Shown one piece after another: positions 43,134 through 51,326 of a DNA stretch of 64,000 bases (position 1 is its first letter; each line of letters begins with the position of its first letter). Source of the stretch: Streptomyces abyssalis (GTDB lineage Bacteria > Actinomycetota > Actinomycetes > Streptomycetales > Streptomycetaceae); the NCBI RefSeq assembly GCF_001751365.1, contig NZ_LJGT01000041.1:428208-492207 (forward strand), written 5' to 3'. Made by a program: the position numbers and the translations under genes. The notes under the pieces are model-generated. The model was not told the origin of the DNA and searched no databases. It saw nothing but the letters and a program-made list of their open reading frames with translations.

Positions 43134-43940
43134 ATGAATGACGCGTTCCGCCCGCAAGAGCCCGCGAACAGCGCGGACTCCGAAGGTGGCGCAGACGGGA
43201 CCGACAAGCCGGTGCACTCCGGCGGTTCTGCCGCCGCCACTCTGGAGTCCGCTGCGGCTGCCGTCACTTCGGCGGCTTCCAGGGGCGCCTCGGCGATCCC
43301 CGCGCTCATCAAGCCGCGGCTGCGCGGATGGCTGCACGCCGGGATGTTCCCCGCCGTGCTCGCCGCCGGCATCTTCCTGACCGCGCTCGCGGACAGCTCG
43401 CGCGGCCGTATCGCGTGCGCCGTCTACACCCTGACCGCCTGTCTGCTCTTCGGGGTGAGCGCCCTGTACCACCGGGGCGAGTGGGGGCCGCGGGCCAATG
43501 CCGTACTGCGGCGGCTCGACCACGCCAACATCTTCCTGATCATCGCCGGGACGTACACACCGCTGACGATCCTTCTGCTTCCCGACGGTTCCGGTTCGCC
43601 GCTGCTGTGGGGTGTCTGGGCGGCAGCCGTGCTCGGCATCGGCTTCCGGGTGTTCTGGGTCGGCGCTCCGCGGTGGCTCTACACGCCCTGCTACATCGCG
43701 ATGGGCTGGGCCGCGGTCTTCTACCTGCCGGCGTTCCTGCGCGAGGGCGGCATCGCCGTGCTGGTGTGCGTGATCGTGGGTGGCGTGCTGTACAGCGCGG
43801 GAGGCGTCGTCTACGGCATCAAGCGGCCGAATCCGTCACCGCGGTGGTTCGGCTTCCACGAGGTGTTCCACTCCTTCACCCTGGCCGCCTTCGTCGTCCA
43901 CTACGTGGGCATCTCGCTGGTCGCCTACCAGCACGACTAG
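43134..43940 (+). CDS. Hemolysin III / PAQR-family membrane protein
   Basis: A 268-residue protein with a disordered Ser/Ala-rich N-terminus (about 1-55) and seven hydrophobic segments. The family motifs are HAGMFPAVLAAG, SALYHRGEW (the S-x(3)-H type element), and C-terminal FGFHEVFHSFTLAAFVVHY with the HxxxH metal pair, as in bacterial hemolysin III and adiponectin-receptor-like hydrolases. The ATG at 43125 overlaps the -10-like TACGAT (43121-43126); the ATG at 43134 is seven bases after it, so I chose 43134 as a leaderless start. Confidence 0.88.
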   Translation: MNDAFRPQEPANSADSEGGADGTDKPVHSGGSAAATLESAAAAVTSAASRGASAIPALIKPRLRGWLHAGMFPAVLAAGIFLTALADSSRGRIACAVYTLTACLLFGVSALYHRGEWGPRANAVLRRLDHANIFLIIAGTYTPLTILLLPDGSGSPLLWGVWAAAVLGIGFRVFWVGAPRWLYTPCYIAMGWAAVFYLPAFLREGGIAVLVCVIVGGVLYSAGGVVYGIKRPNPSPRWFGFHEVFHSFTLAAFVVHYVGISLVAYQHD

Positions 43941-43996
43941 CCCTCGCCCGCCGGGCGTCGCGAGCCGGTGAGCCCTTTCCGGTCACAGCACCAGCC

Positions 43997-45634
43997 CTAG
44001 CGGCCGAGCGGGGTGCGGCGTACCGAGCGGCCCGCGAGGACGTCCGTGCGGCGGCCGTCCTCGATGACGGGGCGGCCGTCGATCAGTACGTGCGGGATGC
44101 CCGTGGGCAGCACGCGCGGGTTGTCGTAGGTGGCGCCCGGTGCGACCGTGACCGGGTCGAAGAGCACGAGGTCCGCGCGGTAGCCCTCGCGGACCAGGCC
44201 GCGGTCGGGGAGGCGGAGCCGGGCGGCGGGGCGCGAGGTGAGGTGGGCGACGCACTCCTGGAGGGAGAGCACGCCCAATTCCCGTACGTAGCGGCCGAGA
44301 TACTGCGGGAAGGTGCCGTACGCGCGGGGGTGCGGCTTGTCGCCCTGGAGGATGCCGTCGCTGCCGCCGGTGTGCGCGGGGTGGCGCATCATGTGCCGCA
44401 CGTTCTCCTCGTGGCCCACGTGCTGGAGGATCGTCGAGCCCAGCCTGTCCTCGATCAGCAGCCGTCGGGCGGTGACGAACGGCTCCTCCCCGTTCTCGGC
44501 CGCGGACTCGGCGACCGTCCGGCCGACGTAGTGCGAGAGGGCCGGGTCGGAGACGCCCGAGATCTCGATGGTGCTCCAGTCCATGGGGACGCCGTGGCAG
44601 CCGTCGGCGCCCTCGACCTCCATGACGTGCCGGATGCGGACGCACGATTCCTCGTCCGAGAGGCGTTCCAGAATCGCCTCGGGTCCTCCCGCGCTCGCCC
44701 AGCTCGGCAGCATCGCCACGAGAGTCGTGCACCCGGGGGTGTACGGATACGTGTCGAGGGTGATGTCGGCGCCGGCGGCGAGCGCGCGGTCCAGGAGGCC
44801 GGTCAGCTCGGGTGCCCGGCCCTTGTTGACGCCGAAGTTCATGGTGGCGTGGGCGAGATGGAGTGCGCAGCCGGCGTCGCGGCTGAGCTCGATCATCTCC
44901 TCGTACGCCTGCAGCGCGCCCATGCCGTAGGAGCGGTGGTGCGGGCAGTAGTAGCCGCCGTACGCGGCCACCGTGCGGCACAGCTCGGTGAGTTCGGCGT
45001 CGGAGGCGTACATGCCGGGCGTGTAGGTGAGGCCGGAGGACATGCCGACCGCGCCCTGTTCCAGGCCCTCGGCGACGAGGCGCCGCATCTCCTCGGTCTC
45101 CGCACGCGTCGCGGGGCGGTCGTCCCAGCCGACGGCGAGCATGCGCACGGTGCCCTGCGGCACGAGGTAGGCGGCGTTGACGGCCGTGCCCTGGCGGTCG
45201 ATGCGGTCGAGATAGCCGCCGACGGTGCGCCAGTCGAAGTCGAGGGAACCGGGCGAGGTGTCTCCGGGCGGACTCCCGTTCCAGCCGGTGATGGCGCTGC
45301 GTACCTCGGCGAGGGTGCGGTCGTCGACGGGCGCGTAGGAGAGCCCGTCCTGGCCGACGACTTCGAGGGTGACGCCCTGCGCGGCCTTCGCCGAGTGGTC
45401 CGGATCGCGCAGCAGGGCGAGGTCGGAGTGGGCGTGCATGTCGATGAAGCCGGGGGAGAGGACGAGACCCGTGGCGTCGAGCGTGCGCCGGGCTCCGGCG
45501 GGGCGGGCGCCGGGGCCGTCGGTCTCGCGGGTGACGGCGGTGATGCGGCCGTCCTCGACGGCGACGTCGGCGCGGTACGGAGCCGACGTCCCGGAGCCGT
45601 CGACGACGTCCGCGTTGCGGATGAGCAGGTCCAT
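43997..45634 (-). CDS. D-aminoacylase-family amidohydrolase; candidate N-acetyl-D-glucosaminate deacetylase
   Basis: A 545-residue zinc amidohydrolase of the N-acyl-D-amino-acid deacylase family. The N-terminal strands and LSPGFIDMHAHSDLALL give the HxH metal ligands; CPHHRSYGMGAL, LHLAHATMN and HPAHTGGSDGILQGDKPHPR carry the further family residues. These enzymes remove acyl groups from D-amino acids. It lies 82 bases downstream of the dehydratase-like gene on the same strand, opposite a KDG-kinase-like gene, RidA and a GntP permease. N-acetyl-D-glucosaminate is itself an N-acyl D-alpha-amino acid, so it is a chemically reasonable substrate. That assignment is inference; the family is clear. 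Confidence 0.9.
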   Translation of the reverse strand: MDLLIRNADVVDGSGTSAPYRADVAVEDGRITAVTRETDGPGARPAGARRTLDATGLVLSPGFIDMHAHSDLALLRDPDHSAKAAQGVTLEVVGQDGLSYAPVDDRTLAEVRSAITGWNGSPPGDTSPGSLDFDWRTVGGYLDRIDRQGTAVNAAYLVPQGTVRMLAVGWDDRPATRAETEEMRRLVAEGLEQGAVGMSSGLTYTPGMYASDAELTELCRTVAAYGGYYCPHHRSYGMGALQAYEEMIELSRDAGCALHLAHATMNFGVNKGRAPELTGLLDRALAAGADITLDTYPYTPGCTTLVAMLPSWASAGGPEAILERLSDEESCVRIRHVMEVEGADGCHGVPMDWSTIEISGVSDPALSHYVGRTVAESAAENGEEPFVTARRLLIEDRLGSTILQHVGHEENVRHMMRHPAHTGGSDGILQGDKPHPRAYGTFPQYLGRYVRELGVLSLQECVAHLTSRPAARLRLPDRGLVREGYRADLVLFDPVTVAPGATYDNPRVLPTGIPHVLIDGRPVIEDGRRTDVLAGRSVRRTPLGR

Positions 45635-45716
45635 GGGGGCGATTCCCCTTCCGGGTGGGTGCGGACGGCCGCCCGTCAGAGGGCCGCGGGCTCAGCTGCG
45701 GGCTCAGCTGCGGAAC

Positions 45717-46988
45717 TCAGAAGAAGGTGCGTACATATCCGGTGACGGTGCCGTCCGCGGTTGTCTCCGGGATGAGCTGCCACTTGTCGAAGATCGTGCA
45801 CGGGTGGGAGAGCCCGAGGCCCACCCACTCCCCGACCTCGACGGGTGCCTCCGTACGGACCCACGCGTGCTGGTCGGAGAGCGCCGTGACGGTGATGCCG
45901 TCGGCGGGACGCGTGGCGCCGTCGAGGGAGCGGACCGTGTGGGGCTGCGGGAGGTGGAGGTCGAACGCCGCGTCGCGCTTGCCCGCGTTGAGGAACGCCT
46001 GGCCGGGTTCGGGCCGGGAGACGACCTGCGCCCAGAGCGTGAACGCCGCCTGCAGCGCGCCCTCTTCGGGCACGCGGTTGAAGGGCGTCTTCTCGCGGTA
46101 CGCGCCGTCGTCGTGCGACACGTAGGCGCCCGAGCGGAGCAGCTTCAGCACCGGCCGGGAGAGCGGCGGCAGTTCGGCGAAGACGTCCGCGACGGCGTCG
46201 AACCAGGCGCTGCCGCCCGCGCTCACCACGATCTCGGAGAGCCCGTCGAAGCGGCCCGCGGCGTCGAACGCGGCGGCGAGTGCGGTCAGCCGTCGCAGCC
46301 AGGCCGTGACCGTCTCCGTGGAGGCGTCCGGGACTTCGCCCTCATAGCCCGCGACGCCGACGAGCCGGAGGGTGGGTGCCGCCGCGACCGCCGCGGCGAT
46401 CGCCTCGCATTCGGCTTCGCTGCGCGCTCCCGTACGGGCGCCTTCGCCGGCCGCGAGCTCGACCACGACGTCGACGGGGCGCGAGGCACCCGCTTCCGCG
46501 AGGGCGGCGTCCATCAGCGCGACGCCCGCCGTGGAGTCCGCGTAGCAGACGAAGCGGAAGTCCGGGTCGGCGTCGAGCTCCTGGGAGATCCGGCGGAGCG
46601 CGGCGGGGTCGACGAGCTCGTTGGCGAGGAAGACGCGCGGAACCCCGAACGCCCGGGCCACGGCCACCTGATGGGGCACCGCCAGGGTGATCCCCCAGGC
46701 GCCGTGGGCCAGTTGGCGGTGGAAGAGCTGCGGGGCCATGGAGGTCTTGCCGTGCGGAGCGAAGGCGAGGCCGTGCCGCTGCGTGTACGTCTCCATGAGC
46801 GCCAAGTTGTGCTGGAGGCGCTCCGCGGAGAGCGCGAGCACCGGTGTGGTGAAGCCGCCGTCGAACAGGTTGCGGTGCTCCGCGGTGAGCGCGGCGACGG
46901 TGGCGCCCGCCGCGTCCGGAGGAAGCCCCTTGAAGCGGTGGTCGATGCGCTCCTCGGCGAGGGAGGCGAGCGGGTCCGCGCCGGCCAT
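45717..46988 (-). CDS. PLP- and metal-dependent D-amino-acid dehydratase/deaminase family
   Basis: A 423-residue enzyme of the alanine-racemase-like fold shared by D-serine dehydratase (DSD1) and D-threonine aldolase. The PLP Lys is in LAFAPHGKTSMAPQLF; the C-terminal domain has the zinc or manganese ligand pattern SDQHAWV and GLSHPCTIFDKW. Such enzymes remove water from 3-hydroxy D-amino acids to give a 2-oxo acid and ammonia. D-Glucosaminate is a 3-hydroxy D-amino acid and would give 2-keto-3-deoxygluconate. D-serine or D-threonine are alternatives. AGGAG precedes the ATG at 46988. It is the first gene of the leftward operon. Confidence 0.88.
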   Translation of the reverse strand: MAGADPLASLAEERIDHRFKGLPPDAAGATVAALTAEHRNLFDGGFTTPVLALSAERLQHNLALMETYTQRHGLAFAPHGKTSMAPQLFHRQLAHGAWGITLAVPHQVAVARAFGVPRVFLANELVDPAALRRISQELDADPDFRFVCYADSTAGVALMDAALAEAGASRPVDVVVELAAGEGARTGARSEAECEAIAAAVAAAPTLRLVGVAGYEGEVPDASTETVTAWLRRLTALAAAFDAAGRFDGLSEIVVSAGGSAWFDAVADVFAELPPLSRPVLKLLRSGAYVSHDDGAYREKTPFNRVPEEGALQAAFTLWAQVVSRPEPGQAFLNAGKRDAAFDLHLPQPHTVRSLDGATRPADGITVTALSDQHAWVRTEAPVEVGEWVGLGLSHPCTIFDKWQLIPETTADGTVTGYVRTFF

Positions 46989-47030
46989 AGGGGGCTCCTA
47001 CTCCGTTGCATCGGGTCATCGGGGAAGGTC

Positions 47031-47047
47031 GTTGCAGTGAATGCAAC
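47031..47047. promoter_or_regulatory. GTTGCA-5-TGCAAC dyad, candidate IclR operator
   Basis: Perfect 6-5-6 inverted repeat in the 127-bp divergent promoter, just upstream of the rightward -35. An extra half site GTTGCA lies at 47005-47010. The IclR regulator encoded two genes to the right is the obvious candidate ligand-responsive binder for both operons. Confidence 0.6.
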
Positions 47048-47052
47048 AAGCA

Positions 47053-47082
47053 TTGCGTATTTCGCTCAAAGCTGTTTAGCAT
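47053..47082 (+). promoter_or_regulatory. Promoter of the kinase-iclR-ridA operon
   Basis: TTGCGT at 47053-47058 and TAGCAT at 47077-47082 with an 18-base spacer; transcription would start near 47089, 27 bases before the kinase ATG. Confidence 0.55.
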
Positions 47083-47115
47083 CCCGCCGAACACCCGTCA
47101 ATCGATGAGGAGCGG

Positions 47116-48297
47116 ATGCGGACAGTGGTACGCACCGACGTCGTCTGCCTCGGCGAATCCATGGTCACGTTCCTGCCCTCGCGGGCCGGACGGCTCGCGG
47201 ACGTACCGTCCTTCGAGCGGGCCATCGGAGGCGCCGAGTCCAACGTGGCCTGCGCGCTTGCCGGTTCGGGACACTCCGTGCGGTGGGTCAGCCGCGTCGG
47301 GGCCGACGGCTTCGGCGACCACCTGGTGGAGGCGATCGCCGCACGCGGGGTCGATGTCGGAATTGTCGGGCGGGACGCGAGGCGTCCCACGGGCATCTAC
47401 TTCCGTACGGAGGGCGAGCGGCCCACCACCCTGGAGGGCCCCGACGGGCGAGCGGCCGGTACCGAGGGCACCGGCGGTACCGCGCCCACCGGCGGTACGG
47501 CAGGCACCGCCGGGACCCAGGGCACCGCGGAAGTCGTCTACTACCGCGCCGGTTCCGCCGCTTCCGCCATGTCGCCGCACACCGTGGACCTCGCCGCCGT
47601 CGACGACGCCACCGTGCTGCACGTCACAGGCATCACCGCCGCGCTCTCCCCGGAGTGCCTGGAGCTGATGCGGCTGCTCACGGGCCCGCGCGCGGACCGT
47701 CCGCTCGTCTCCTTCGACGTGAACTACCGCGTCGGCCTGTGGGACCGCGCCGAGGGCGACCCCGCTCCCGGGCCCGGCGTGCTGCTCGAACTCGCCGCCG
47801 GCTGCGACCTCGTCTTCGTCGGCGAGGACGAGGCGGCCGCCGCCTGGGGCGTCACCGGGGGCCCGCCCGCGATAAGGGAGCTGCTGCCCGGGCCCGCGGT
47901 GCTCGTCGTCAAGCAGGGCGGCACGTGTGCGACCGCCTTCGTGCGGGAGGACGGCGGCCACGGCGGTGACCACGCCAGTGGTCACGGCGGTGGTCACGGC
48001 GGCGCGGGCGACACCGTGCACGCGGTGCCCGCCCTGCGGATCGACGTCGCCGATGCCGTGGGCGCGGGCGACGGGTTCGCCGCCGGCTTCCTCTCGGCCA
48101 CGCTCCGCGGACTGCCCGTACGGGAGCGGCTGCGGCACGGACACCTCACCGCCGCGGCCGCCCTCACCGTGCCCGGGGACCTCGCGGAGCCGCCGCCGCG
48201 CGACGTCGCGGACCGGCTGGCCGCCCTGGACGACGAGGCGTGGGGAAGACTGCGCCTCGGCCCCGGGTGGAACACACAGAAGGCGAACGCCACATGA
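47116..48297 (+). CDS. PfkB-family sugar kinase; candidate 2-keto-3-deoxygluconate kinase
   Basis: A 393-residue ribokinase-fold enzyme. VCLGESMVTFLPSRAGRL at the start and the inner GGAESNVACALAGSG are typical of 2-keto-3-deoxygluconate kinases; the catalytic region is ADAVGAGDGFAAGF. Two low-complexity insertions are unusual: a Gly/Thr-rich stretch of about 30 residues around residues 110-137 before EVVYYRAGSAASAMSP, and a Gly/His-rich stretch around residues 280-298 (GGHGGDHASGHGGGHGG). Without them the length would fit the family. GAGGAG lies five bases before the ATG. The stop codon overlaps the IclR start. Confidence 0.88.
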   Translation: MRTVVRTDVVCLGESMVTFLPSRAGRLADVPSFERAIGGAESNVACALAGSGHSVRWVSRVGADGFGDHLVEAIAARGVDVGIVGRDARRPTGIYFRTEGERPTTLEGPDGRAAGTEGTGGTAPTGGTAGTAGTQGTAEVVYYRAGSAASAMSPHTVDLAAVDDATVLHVTGITAALSPECLELMRLLTGPRADRPLVSFDVNYRVGLWDRAEGDPAPGPGVLLELAAGCDLVFVGEDEAAAAWGVTGGPPAIRELLPGPAVLVVKQGGTCATAFVREDGGHGGDHASGHGGGHGGAGDTVHAVPALRIDVADAVGAGDGFAAGFLSATLRGLPVRERLRHGHLTAAAALTVPGDLAEPPPRDVADRLAALDDEAWGRLRLGPGWNTQKANAT

Positions 48298-49067
48298 GCC
48301 AGACCGTCGACCGAGCGCTGAGCATCCTGCCCCTGCTGGCGGAGGGCCCCGCCAACCTGGAGCAGGTCGCGGGTCGGCTCGGGGTGCACAAGTCCACCGC
48401 GCTGCGGCTGCTGCGTACGCTCCACGAGCACGGCATCGTCCACCGCCAGCCCGACCAGCGCTACCGGCTGGGCACGCGGCTCTTCGCACTCGCCCAGCAG
48501 GCCGTGGAGAACCTGGACGTACGCGAGATAGCACATCCGCATCTGGTGGAGCTGAACGCGCAGACGGGGCACACCGTCCACCTCGCCGTCCACGAGGAGA
48601 ACGAAGTCCTCTACATCGACAAGGTGGAGAGCCGCTACCCGGTACGGATGTACTCGCGCATCGGCAAACCCGTCGCGATCACGGTCGCCGCGGTCGCCAA
48701 GCTGCTGCTCGCCGATCTGCCCGAGCAGGAGCGCCGGGCGGTCGCGCAGCGGCTCGACTACCCCCGCTACACGGCCCGTTCGATCACCGACCCCGCGACC
48801 TTCCTCGCCGAGCTGGCGAAGGTGCGCGAACAGGGGTGGGCCACCGACCTGGGCGGCCACGAGGAGTCCATCAACTGCGTCGGCGCCCCCGTGCGCGGAC
48901 CGGACGGGCGTGCCGTCGCCGCCATGTCCGTGTCGGCGCCGAACGTCGTCGTCAGCGCGGACGAACTCCTCACCCTCCTCCCGCTGGTGCGGCGCACCGC
49001 CGACGCCATCAGCGACGAGTACTCCGGAAGAACCCCATCCCCCGACAACACGGAACGGCAGCGATGA
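48294..49067 (+). CDS. IclR-family transcriptional regulator
   Basis: A 257-residue regulator: winged helix-turn-helix at residues 1-65 (LEQVAGRLGVHKSTALRLLR), then the GAF-like effector domain with AVHEENEVLYIDKVES and the C-terminal INCVGAPVRGPDGRAVAAMS. KdgR, which senses 2-keto-3-deoxygluconate, belongs to this family, which fits the neighbouring kinase. It is fused by ATGA overlaps to the kinase before it and RidA after it, and probably binds the dyad at 47031-47047. Confidence 0.93.
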   Translation: MSQTVDRALSILPLLAEGPANLEQVAGRLGVHKSTALRLLRTLHEHGIVHRQPDQRYRLGTRLFALAQQAVENLDVREIAHPHLVELNAQTGHTVHLAVHEENEVLYIDKVESRYPVRMYSRIGKPVAITVAAVAKLLLADLPEQERRAVAQRLDYPRYTARSITDPATFLAELAKVREQGWATDLGGHEESINCVGAPVRGPDGRAVAAMSVSAPNVVVSADELLTLLPLVRRTADAISDEYSGRTPSPDNTERQR

Positions 49068-49501
49068 GCGAGAACATGAGCGAGAACATGAGCGAGAAGG
49101 GGGCCAAGACGGCCCTCACGCCCTCCACCCACACCACTCCGCCCGCGAAGTTCTCGCACGGCGTGCGCAAGGGGAACATCCTTCAGGTCTCCGGACAGGT
49201 CGGCTTCGGCCCGGCCGTCCCCGGCCAGGCGCCCACGCCCGTCGGTCCGGGACTGCGCGAGCAGACGCTGCGCACGCTCGCCAACGTCGAGGCCGTGCTC
49301 CGGGAGGGCGGGGCGAGCTGGGAGGACGTGGTGATGATCCGCGTCTATCTCACCGACACCGGCCACTTCCCCGAACTCAACGAGATCTACAACGAGTTCT
49401 TCGCCGACCTCACCGAGGCCCCGGCGGCCCGTACGACCGTCTACGTCGGCCTGCCGGCCGGGCTGCTCGTCGAGATCGACGCGCTCGCCGTACTGGGCTG
49501 A
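49064..49501 (+). CDS. ridA: RidA (YjgF/YER057c/UK114) imine/enamine deaminase
   Basis: A 145-residue trimeric-type deaminase that hydrolyses reactive enamine or imine intermediates released by PLP dehydratases to 2-oxo acids and ammonia. The family core is visible: ILQVSGQVGF, LREQTLRTLANVEAVLREGG, VVMIRVYLTDTGHF, and the substrate Arg with EAPAARTTVYVGLPAG. Its presence beside a dehydratase homologue argues for beta-elimination chemistry. The N-terminus consists of three tandem 12-base repeats, each MSE(N/K), each with its own in-frame ATG (49064, 49076, 49088). The first ATG overlaps the IclR stop codon. Confidence 0.93.
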   Translation: MSENMSENMSEKGAKTALTPSTHTTPPAKFSHGVRKGNILQVSGQVGFGPAVPGQAPTPVGPGLREQTLRTLANVEAVLREGGASWEDVVMIRVYLTDTGHFPELNEIYNEFFADLTEAPAARTTVYVGLPAGLLVEIDALAVLG

Positions 49502-49650
49502 GGCGGAGCACCGGCACAAGTGCCACCGGCCCGCGCGTGCCCCTTAGTCCCTGAGCGCGGTGCCCGAAAGGGCTCCGCGCACACCCCCCGCATGTCCGAA
49601 CTCCCCATCAGAGCAGAGCTGCCCACACAGAAACCCCGAGGTCCACCAAC

Positions 49651-51117
49651 ATGCTGCTCGCATCCGCGTCCGAGAAGGCGCCACCCCACACCGGCGGTCT
49701 GCTCGCCCTCATAGGCGGCACCCCGGGGCTGCTGCTCGTCGCAGGCCTGGGGATCCTGCTGCTGCTCTTCCTCATCATCAAGCTCCGGGTGCAGCCGTTC
49801 GTCGCACTGCTGGGCGTCTCCATAGCCGTCGGTCTGGCGGCCGGGCTCTCGGTGACCGAACTCTTCGGCACGGTGCAGAAATCCGAGGCCGTCTCCCTCA
49901 TCGAGGACGGCATGGGCGGCATCCTCGGCCACGTCGCCATCATCATCGGGCTCGGCACGATGCTGGGGGCGATACTCGAGGTCAGCGGTGGCGCCGAGGC
50001 TCTCTCCGGCCGTCTGCTGGCCCTCTTCGGAGAGAAGCGCGCACCGCTGGCCATGGGCCTCACGGGCCTCATCTTCGGTATTCCGGTCTTCTTCGACGTC
50101 GGCATCTTCGTCCTCGCGCCGATCGTCTACGCCGCAGCCAAGCGCTCCGGCAAATCGATCATCCTCTACTCGATGCCGCTGCTCGCCGGCCTGTCGATGA
50201 CGCACGCGTTCCTGCCGCCCCACCCCGGTCCGGTCGCCGCGGCCGGGCTGCTGAAGGTCGACCTCGGCTGGGTCATCCTGATGGGCATCGTCACCGGCAT
50301 CCCGGCCGTGCTCGCCGCCTGGGGGTACTCGGCCTGGATCGGCAACCGCCTCTTCGTCGAGGTGCCGCACGACATGGTCGAGGCGGCGGAGGAGGCCAAG
50401 GCGGCCGTCGCGGCGGAGCAGAAGGCGGCGGGGGTCGCCGCGGAACGGCCCGTGTCGCTGACCGTCGTGCTCGGCATCATCGGCACCCCGCTGGTGCTGA
50501 TCCTGCTGGCGACGTTCTCGTCCATCGCGCTCGACCCCTCGACGCTCCGCTCCGTCATCGAGTTCTTCGGGCACCCCTTCGTTGCGCTGACGATCGCGCT
50601 CCTCCTGGCCTACTGGCTGCTCGGCCTGCGGCGCGGCTGGTCGCGTCAGTCGCTGGAGACGGTCTCCACGTCCTCGCTCAAGCCGATCGGCAACATCCTG
50701 CTCGTCGTGGGTGCGGGCGGCGTCTTCGGCGCGGTGCTGGACGGCAGCGGCGTCGCGCAGGCGCTGTCGGACACCTTCGGGGACGCGGGGCTGCCCGTGA
50801 TCGTCCTGTCCTACCTGCTCTCACTGGTGCTGCGGGTCGCACAGGGCTCGGCGACCGTCGCGATCGTCACCACGGCGGGGATCGTGGCGCCGCTGCTGTC
50901 CGCCGGGGACTACTCGCAGCCGCACATCGCGCTGGTCATCATGGCGATCTCGGCGGGCTCCATCTTCGCCTCGCACGTCAACGACGGCGGATTCTGGATC
51001 GTCTCGAAGTACTTCGGCATCTCGGAGCGGGACACGCTGAAGTCGTGGACGGTGCTGGAGTCCGTCCTGTCGGTTGCGGGCTTCGCCGTGGCCGCCGTGA
51101 TCAGTCCGTTCGTCTAG
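49651..51117 (+). CDS. GntP-family gluconate/aldonate permease
   Basis: A 488-residue secondary transporter with about twelve hydrophobic segments. The family blocks LIEDGMGGILGHVAIIIGLG, GIPVFFDVGIFVLAPI, THAFLPPHPGPVAAAG and the C-terminal SHVNDGGFWIVSKYF are all present. GntP proteins import gluconate and other sugar acids (also D-serine in DsdX), by proton symport. It is 149 bases after ridA on the same strand and is the likely uptake step of the cluster: an N-acetylated aldonate, or D-serine in the alternative reading. Confidence 0.93.
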   Translation: MLLASASEKAPPHTGGLLALIGGTPGLLLVAGLGILLLLFLIIKLRVQPFVALLGVSIAVGLAAGLSVTELFGTVQKSEAVSLIEDGMGGILGHVAIIIGLGTMLGAILEVSGGAEALSGRLLALFGEKRAPLAMGLTGLIFGIPVFFDVGIFVLAPIVYAAAKRSGKSIILYSMPLLAGLSMTHAFLPPHPGPVAAAGLLKVDLGWVILMGIVTGIPAVLAAWGYSAWIGNRLFVEVPHDMVEAAEEAKAAVAAEQKAAGVAAERPVSLTVVLGIIGTPLVLILLATFSSIALDPSTLRSVIEFFGHPFVALTIALLLAYWLLGLRRGWSRQSLETVSTSSLKPIGNILLVVGAGGVFGAVLDGSGVAQALSDTFGDAGLPVIVLSYLLSLVLRVAQGSATVAIVTTAGIVAPLLSAGDYSQPHIALVIMAISAGSIFASHVNDGGFWIVSKYFGISERDTLKSWTVLESVLSVAGFAVAAVISPFV

Positions 51118-51326
51118 CGGCATCCGGCGGCCGGGCCGGGCGCAGGTGCCGGCCGGCGGATCCCTCTCTCCTCCGGGGCCCACGCGCCCCCCGATGGAAT
51201 TCCACCTTCCGTTTCTGGGGGCGTTGTTGGGGTCTTGTGGGGGTGCCGCTTTGGGCCAAGAATGCACGGCGTCACCCCCGACGAATCACATTCACGAGAT
51301 TCGGCTAAGGAGAGGAACCCCCCACC

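Noticed and set aside
43328..45745. 805-codon plus-strand frame opposite the D-aminoacylase gene
   Set aside because: Antisense artefact of GC-rich codons; composition is Arg/Gly/Val-rich without motifs, while the opposite strand encodes a recognisable enzyme.
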